Positions 6,682 through 11,038 of a stretch of 11,038 nt of DNA are shown one piece after another (positions within the stretch are counted from its first letter, which is position 1; the number at the start of each line of letters is the position of its first letter). Origin of the DNA: an uncultured Shinella sp. (GTDB lineage Bacteria; Pseudomonadota; Alphaproteobacteria; Rhizobiales; Rhizobiaceae); assembly GCA_946481465.1 (NCBI GenBank), contig CAMLOC010000049.1, positions 1-11,038 of the forward strand, given 5' to 3'. The position numbers and the translations under genes were made by a program. The notes under the pieces were generated by a model. The model searched no databases. It was not told where the DNA came from and saw nothing but the letters and a program-made list of their open reading frames with translations.

Positions 6682-8229
6682 GTGTTTGGAATCACAAGGA
6701 CTTTTCGGGCTTCCGTCGCCGGCGGGCTGAGCTTCTGCCTGGCGCTTTCCGGCCTGCCCGAAGCCGCGCTCAACGGCGCGCCGGCGCTCACCGCCGAGGC
6801 GGCGACCGCCTCCGTCATCCGTATCAACGACGCCGGCCCCGGCGCCCGCAAGGCGGTCAAGCTCGGCCTCAACAAGGCGATCGTGGTGGACCTGCCGACC
6901 GATGCGCACGACATCCTCGTCGCCGATCCGGGCAAGGCGGACGCGGTCACCCGCACCTCGCGGCGCATCTACCTCTTCGGCAAGGACGTGGGCCAGACCA
7001 ACATCTTCATCTTCGGGCCGGGCGGCGAGGAGATCGTCAGCATCGACCTGACCGTCGAGCGCGACATCGACGGGCTGCAGGCGAACCTGCGCCGCTTCAT
7101 CCCCGATTCCGACATCCAGGTCGAGATCATGTCGGACAACATCGTGCTGAGCGGCACCGTGCGCACCCCACAGGACGCCAAGCGCGCCGAGGAGATCGCC
7201 GGGATCTTCCTCAAGGGCGGCGAGGCGACGACCCGCAACATCACGGCCCAGGGCAACAACGGCGACGCTGCGATCTTCGGCGAAGTGCGCCAGCGCTCCG
7301 AAGTGGTCAACATGCTCAAGATCGACGGCGAGGACCAGGTGACGCTGAAGATCACCGTGGCGGAGGTCAGCCGCCAGGTGCTCAAGCAGCTCGGCTTCAA
7401 CGGCTCCGTGCAGGGATCGAACGGCGGCATCTCCTTCCGCAACCCGACCAATCTCGGCGGCGCCGCCGACTGGGTCTCCAACGGTGTCGCCTCCGGCACG
7501 ATCGGCGGCCTCGCCCTTGCCGGCAGCATGAGCGCCATGGAACAGGCCGGCGTGATGCGGACCCTTGCCGAACCCAGCCTGACGGCGATTTCCGGCGAGG
7601 AGGCCCGCTTCTATGTCGGCGGCGATTTCCGCCTTCCGACCGAGCAGACGATCGATACCGGCGACGAGGACAGCGCCGCCACGGTCAGCCGCAGCATCAC
7701 CCAGGTCGAATACGGCATCCGGCTGAATTTCCGCCCGGTCGTGCTGTCGCCCGGTCGCATCAGCCTGCGCGTCGAGACCGAGGTCTCCGAGCCGACCTTC
7801 GAGGGCTCGGCCACCTATGGCGGCTCTTCCACCGTTCCCGGCATGACGGTGCTCGGCATCCGCCGCCGCGAGGCGACGACGAGCGTCGAACTGCCCTCGG
7901 GCGGCTCGATCGTCATCGCCGGCCTTGTCAAGGACGATATCCGCCAGGCCGTCTCCGGCCTGCCGGGCCTCTCGAAGATTCCGATCTTCGGCACGCTGTT
8001 CCGCTCCAAGGACTTCGTGCGCAACGAGACGGAAATGGTCATCATCGCCACGCCCTATCTCGTGCGGCCCGTCGCGCGCACCGCGCTCCAGCGTCCGGAC
8101 GACAATTTCAACGCGACCAACGATGCGGCGAGCTTCTTCCTCGGCAAGGTGAACAAGATCTACGGCCGCAAGGAAGACGCCATGCCGGCGGGCAATTACC
8201 ACGGCTCCATCGGCTTCATCTACAAGTGA
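6682..8229 (+). CDS. cpaC: Outer-membrane secretin of the Tad pilus
   Basis: CpaC (RcpA) forms the outer-membrane channel through which the pilus passes. The 515-aa product has a signal peptide (about 1-40, cleavage probably near AEA|AT). The pilus-assembly N-terminal domain spans about 45-126, a BON-like region about 128-190 (IQVEIMSDNIVLSGTV), and the secretin core about 217-463. The core includes GLPGLSKIPIFGTLF (426-440) and EMVIIATPYLVRP, both typical of secretins. The start is a GTG with AGGAG 9 nt upstream, 15 nt after cpaB. No in-frame ATG precedes the signal peptide. The C-terminal 50 residues (RPDDNFNATNDAASFFLGKVNKIYG) match the usual CpaC tail. The N-domain has a stand-alone homologue at 4112-4525. 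Confidence 0.96.
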   Translation: MFGITRTFRASVAGGLSFCLALSGLPEAALNGAPALTAEAATASVIRINDAGPGARKAVKLGLNKAIVVDLPTDAHDILVADPGKADAVTRTSRRIYLFGKDVGQTNIFIFGPGGEEIVSIDLTVERDIDGLQANLRRFIPDSDIQVEIMSDNIVLSGTVRTPQDAKRAEEIAGIFLKGGEATTRNITAQGNNGDAAIFGEVRQRSEVVNMLKIDGEDQVTLKITVAEVSRQVLKQLGFNGSVQGSNGGISFRNPTNLGGAADWVSNGVASGTIGGLALAGSMSAMEQAGVMRTLAEPSLTAISGEEARFYVGGDFRLPTEQTIDTGDEDSAATVSRSITQVEYGIRLNFRPVVLSPGRISLRVETEVSEPTFEGSATYGGSSTVPGMTVLGIRRREATTSVELPSGGSIVIAGLVKDDIRQAVSGLPGLSKIPIFGTLFRSKDFVRNETEMVIIATPYLVRPVARTALQRPDDNFNATNDAASFFLGKVNKIYGRKEDAMPAGNYHGSIGFIYK

Positions 8230-8288
8230 CGGGACGGGACATGCGCGACACGACCAGCAAGACTTGGCTTTCCGCAAGGAACCGCACC

Positions 8289-8957
8289 ATGCACCGGCCC
8301 CTGCCGACACGCGCCGCGCTTGCGGCAACCCTTATCCTGTCCGCCGCCCTCATTGCCGGTTGCGGCGCGCGTCCGGACCGCTCCGCCACGGCGTCGATCC
8401 CGGACGATTACCGCACACGTCACCCGATCGTGCTGTCGGAAACCGCGCAGACGATGGACATTCCCGTCGCCACCGGCGACCGGGCGCTGACCATGGCGAT
8501 GCGCGACAATATCCGCGGCTTTGCCTCCGACCATGCCGCCAAGTCGCGCGGTGCCGTGCAGATCATGCTGCCGAGCGGTTCGGCCAATGCCGCGACGGCG
8601 GACCGCCTGCGCAAGGACATCCGCGCGACGCTGACGGCGGCGGGGGTGAAGCGCGACCAGTTGATCGAGACGCGCTACGACGCCAGCGGCTACGGCGCCA
8701 ATGCGCCGGTCCGCCTCGCCTTCTTCGCCATCACCGCGCAGACGGGTCCATGTGGCCAATGGCCTGAGGACCTCGTCGTCAACACGATGGAAAACAAGAA
8801 CTACCAGAACTTCGGCTGCGCGTCGCAGGCCAACCTTGCCGCCCAGATCGCCAATCCGATGGATCTGGTGCAGCCGCGCGGCATGACCGAGATCGATGCC
8901 GCACGGCGCTCCGCCGTGATCGACGACTACCGCGACATCGGCCAGCCGCCGCTCTGA
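8289..8957 (+). CDS. cpaD: Tad pilus assembly lipoprotein CpaD
   Basis: CpaD is an outer-membrane lipoprotein associated with the CpaC secretin. With the ATG at 8289 the product is 222 aa and starts with a typical lipoprotein signal ending in LIAGC, acylated at C25. AAGGA stands 8 nt upstream. Upstream in-frame starts exist at 8241 (ATG) and 8226 (GTG, overlapping the cpaC stop as GTGA), but they add a long polar extension before the signal peptide, so I prefer 8289. The conserved CpaD C-terminal signature is present: GPCGQWPEDL, NFGCASQANLAAQIANP and DLVQPRGM. It lies between the secretin and cpaE as in Caulobacter and other rhizobia. Confidence 0.93.
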   Translation: MHRPLPTRAALAATLILSAALIAGCGARPDRSATASIPDDYRTRHPIVLSETAQTMDIPVATGDRALTMAMRDNIRGFASDHAAKSRGAVQIMLPSGSANAATADRLRKDIRATLTAAGVKRDQLIETRYDASGYGANAPVRLAFFAITAQTGPCGQWPEDLVVNTMENKNYQNFGCASQANLAAQIANPMDLVQPRGMTEIDAARRSAVIDDYRDIGQPPL

Positions 8958-9013
8958 CCGGCGGCCGGGGCCAGGCACATATCCATCCGGTCCGCCGGAC
9001 ACCAGGAACGGGC

Positions 9014-10303
9014 ATGACGATGAGCACAGTAGACTACACCATCGAGCGCACGGGCGCAGGCGAGGCCGAAGAGACGGTCCGGTCCGCCGAACTGGACGGC
9101 GTGCGTTCGCTGCCGCGCATCTCGGTCCACGCCTTCTGCGAGAGCGAGGCCATGCTGCGCACCATGGAGCGCTGCGGCCAGGACCGACGCATGGCCAAGG
9201 TGAGCCTGAGGGTCTCCAGCGCCAGCATCGCGGCGGCGGCCAACATGTTCGCCTCGGCGCCGACGCCGAACCTCCTGATCCTGGAGACCTCGACGGAGCC
9301 GCGCGGCATCATGGACGAGCTCGCCCCGCTCGCCGAGGTCTGCGACCCCAGCACCAAGGTCATCATCGTCGGCAGCTACAACGACATCCCGCTCTACCGC
9401 GACCTCATCCGCAACGGCATTTCCGAATACATGGTCGGCCCCGTCGGCATGGCCGACGTCCTCAACGCCATGTCGACGATCTTCGTCGATCCCGATGCCG
9501 AGCCGCTCGGCCGCACCATCGCCTTCATCGGCGCCAAGGGCGGTGCGGGCTCCTCGACGATCGCGCACAATTGCGCCTTCGACATTTCGAGCCTCTTCCA
9601 GACGGAAGTGATCCTCGCCGATCTCGACCTGCCCTACGGCACGGCCAATATCGACTTCGACCAGGACCCGCCGCAGGGCATTTCCGAGGCGATCTACGCG
9701 CCGGACCGGCTCGACGAGGTGTTCCTCGACCGCCTGCTGACGAAATGCTCGGAGCGCTTGTCGCTGCTTGCGGCCCCTTCCATGCTCGACCGCGCCTACG
9801 ACCTGGAGCGCGGCGCCTTGCAGCCGATCGTCGAGGTTCTGCAGCGCAGCGCCCCGGTCACCGTGCTCGACGTGCCGCATGCCTGGTCGGAATGGACGCG
9901 CGCGCTGCTGTCGGAGGTCGACGAGCTGGTGATCACCGCGGTGCCGGACCTTGCCAGCCTGCGCAACACCAAGAACATGCTCGACGCCTTGAAGAAGCTT
10001 CGGCCGAACGACAAGCCGCCGCACCTGATCCTCAACCAGGTCGGCCTGCCGAAGCGGCCGGAGATCGCACCGGACGATTTCTGCGAACCGCTCGGCGTCC
10101 AGCCGGTGGCGGTCATCCCCTTCGATGCGCAGCTCTTCGGCACCGCCGCCAACAGCGGCCGCATGATCGCCGAGATGGACCGCAAGTCGCCGACGGCGGA
10201 GACCTTCTCGCAGATCGCCCATCTCGTGACGGGCCGCGCGACGATCAAGAAACCCAAGAAGGCGGGCCTCGGCAATCTGCTCGGCCTCATCGGCAGGAAA
10301 TAG
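9014..10303 (+). CDS. cpaE: Pilus localisation ATPase CpaE (TadZ family)
   Basis: CpaE/TadZ is a cytoplasmic MinD/ParA-type ATPase that places the Tad machine in the cell, often at a pole. The 429-aa protein has an N-terminal receiver-like domain (about 35-150) and a C-terminal ATPase domain (about 166-400) with the deviant Walker A GAKGGAGSST (173-182), the switch segment ADLDLPYGTANIDFD (202-216) and a Walker B-like VTVLDVPHAW. The receiver-like part lacks the phosphorylation residues: LILETSTEP replaces the usual aspartate loop and YMVGPV replaces the conserved KP. It should therefore not act as a normal response regulator. The ATG at 9014 has AGGAA upstream; an ATG two codons later is possible. 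It is followed after 35 nt by cpaF. Confidence 0.95.
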   Translation: MTMSTVDYTIERTGAGEAEETVRSAELDGVRSLPRISVHAFCESEAMLRTMERCGQDRRMAKVSLRVSSASIAAAANMFASAPTPNLLILETSTEPRGIMDELAPLAEVCDPSTKVIIVGSYNDIPLYRDLIRNGISEYMVGPVGMADVLNAMSTIFVDPDAEPLGRTIAFIGAKGGAGSSTIAHNCAFDISSLFQTEVILADLDLPYGTANIDFDQDPPQGISEAIYAPDRLDEVFLDRLLTKCSERLSLLAAPSMLDRAYDLERGALQPIVEVLQRSAPVTVLDVPHAWSEWTRALLSEVDELVITAVPDLASLRNTKNMLDALKKLRPNDKPPHLILNQVGLPKRPEIAPDDFCEPLGVQPVAVIPFDAQLFGTAANSGRMIAEMDRKSPTAETFSQIAHLVTGRATIKKPKKAGLGNLLGLIGRK

Positions 10304-10338
10304 GCCCGACGGGGGCGCAACAGACTGGATGAAGTGGC

Positions 10339-11038
10339 ATGTTCGGCAAACGCGGCAATGAAGGTTTCGGCAAGAGCGGCGGGGCGGGCCAGGCGGCCCA
10401 GATCACGCCGGCTTCCGTCACGACCGTGACGGCGGAGCGTCCGGTCGTGGCCGCGCCGCCGCAACCCGTCTTCGAGCCGGCTCCCGCTCCGGCCCCTGCG
10501 CCGGCTGCGACCGCCCGCCGCCGCACGCCGCGCACCGAAGACTATTACGACACGAAGAGCCAGGTCTTCTCCGCGCTTATCGACACGATCGACCTGTCGC
10601 AGCTCGCCAAGCTCGATACCGAGAGCGCGCGCGAGGAAATCCGTGATATCGTCAACGATATCATCACGATCAAGAACTTCGCCATGTCGATCTCCGAGCA
10701 GGAGGAACTGCTCGACGACATCTGCAACGACGTTCTGGGCTATGGTCCGCTGGAGCCGCTCCTGGCGCGCGACGACATTGCCGACATCATGGTGAACGGT
10801 GCGGGCAAGACCTATATCGAAGTCGCCGGCAAGGTACAGGAATCGGAGATCCGCTTCCGCGACAACGCCCAGCTGCTTTCGATCTGCCAGCGCATCGTCA
10901 GCCAGGTCGGCCGGCGCGTCGACGAATCGAGCCCGATCTGCGACGCGCGCCTGCCGGACGGCTCGCGCGTCAACGTCATCGCCCCGCCGCTCGCCATCGA
11001 CGGCACCGCGCTCACCATCCGCAAGTTCAAGAAGGACA
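10339..11038 (+). CDS. cpaF: Tad pilus assembly ATPase CpaF, N-terminal part (cut by window edge)
   Basis: CpaF (TadA) is the hexameric secretion ATPase of the VirB11/PulE superfamily that drives pilus assembly at the inner membrane. The visible 233 residues are open to the window end. An unstructured Gly-rich start and a Pro/Ala-rich linker (about 39-60) are followed by a helical N-domain (about 70-135). Then come the family motifs GYGPLEPLLARDDIADIMVNG (134-154, key residues GPLEPLL and MVNG) and DARLPDGSRVNVIAPPLAI (202-220), ending in LTIRKFKKD. The Walker A, Asp and Walker B boxes lie beyond the edge. The ATG is supported by the typical MFGKRG start, with only a weak GGATGAAG ribosome-binding site. 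Overlap of expression with cpaE is likely given the 35-nt gap. Confidence 0.96.
   Translation, partial: MFGKRGNEGFGKSGGAGQAAQITPASVTTVTAERPVVAAPPQPVFEPAPAPAPAPAATARRRTPRTEDYYDTKSQVFSALIDTIDLSQLAKLDTESAREEIRDIVNDIITIKNFAMSISEQEELLDDICNDVLGYGPLEPLLARDDIADIMVNGAGKTYIEVAGKVQESEIRFRDNAQLLSICQRIVSQVGRRVDESSPICDARLPDGSRVNVIAPPLAIDGTALTIRKFKKD

Noticed and set aside
6226..8328. A 700-codon minus-strand open frame opposite cpaB/cpaC
   Set aside because: It is a GC-driven shadow, rich in Arg, Ala, Asp and His, lying across well-supported cpaB and cpaC.
8958..9013. Small TCCGG/CCGGA inverted repeat between cpaD and cpaE
   Set aside because: It is a 5-bp stem in GC-rich sequence with no T tract, expected by chance.
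8927..10222. A 431-codon minus-strand open frame opposite cpaE
   Set aside because: It has shadow composition, no recognisable domain, and fully overlaps the conserved cpaE coding sequence.
10487..10520. Pro/Ala repeat in cpaF as a DNA repeat or insertion
   Set aside because: The codons vary (CCG/CCC/CCT, GCT/GCC/GCG) and such linkers are normal in CpaF N-termini.

Overview
The window is high-GC DNA with the gene content and protein sequences of a Rhizobiaceae alphaproteobacterium (Rhizobium, Agrobacterium, Sinorhizobium or Shinella type). I base this on the intact Caulobacter/Agrobacterium-type order pilA-cpaA-cpaB-cpaC-cpaD-cpaE-cpaF, CtrA-like TTAACCAT boxes, and a neighbouring deoB-add-upp nucleoside-salvage cluster. 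I see no transposase, integrase, phage gene, tRNA, rRNA or CRISPR array.

Left part, minus strand (1-2663). A nucleotide-salvage run reads right to left: deoB (phosphopentomutase), add (adenosine deaminase family, start overlapping the deoB stop by 4 nt) and upp (uracil phosphoribosyltransferase, cut by the window edge). Together they would feed ribose and deoxyribose phosphates into central metabolism and recover purine and uracil bases.

Middle, minus strand (2780-4525). Three envelope proteins of the Tad (Flp) pilus type point away from pilA. They are a secreted 137-aa protein made only of the CpaC-type N-terminal domain plus a short two-cysteine tail, and two TadE/TadF-type pseudopilins with prepilin-like cleavage sites, the second starting on the stop codon of the first.

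Right part, plus strand (4849-11038). pilA encodes a 61-aa Flp pilin and is followed at once by a strong intrinsic terminator. Then come cpaA (prepilin peptidase), an intergenic region with a GAAA-tetraloop hairpin and CtrA-like boxes, and the tight series cpaB (periplasmic SAF-domain protein), cpaC (secretin), cpaD (lipoprotein), cpaE (ParA/MinD-like ATPase with a degenerate receiver domain) and cpaF (secretion ATPase, cut by the window edge).

How the genes work together: CpaA would trim PilA and probably the two TadE/F pseudopilins. CpaF would power assembly, CpaE would localise the machine, and CpaB/CpaC/CpaD would form the periplasmic and outer-membrane channel. The usual inner-membrane platform genes (cpaG/cpaH, tadB/tadC) would be expected just past the right edge. 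This is a known machine. The less familiar parts are the stand-alone CpaC N-domain protein and several non-coding structures: mutually exclusive hairpins before deoB, a possible structure over the cpaA ribosome-binding site, a tandem 13-bp repeat before tadE, and CtrA-like boxes in both main promoter regions.
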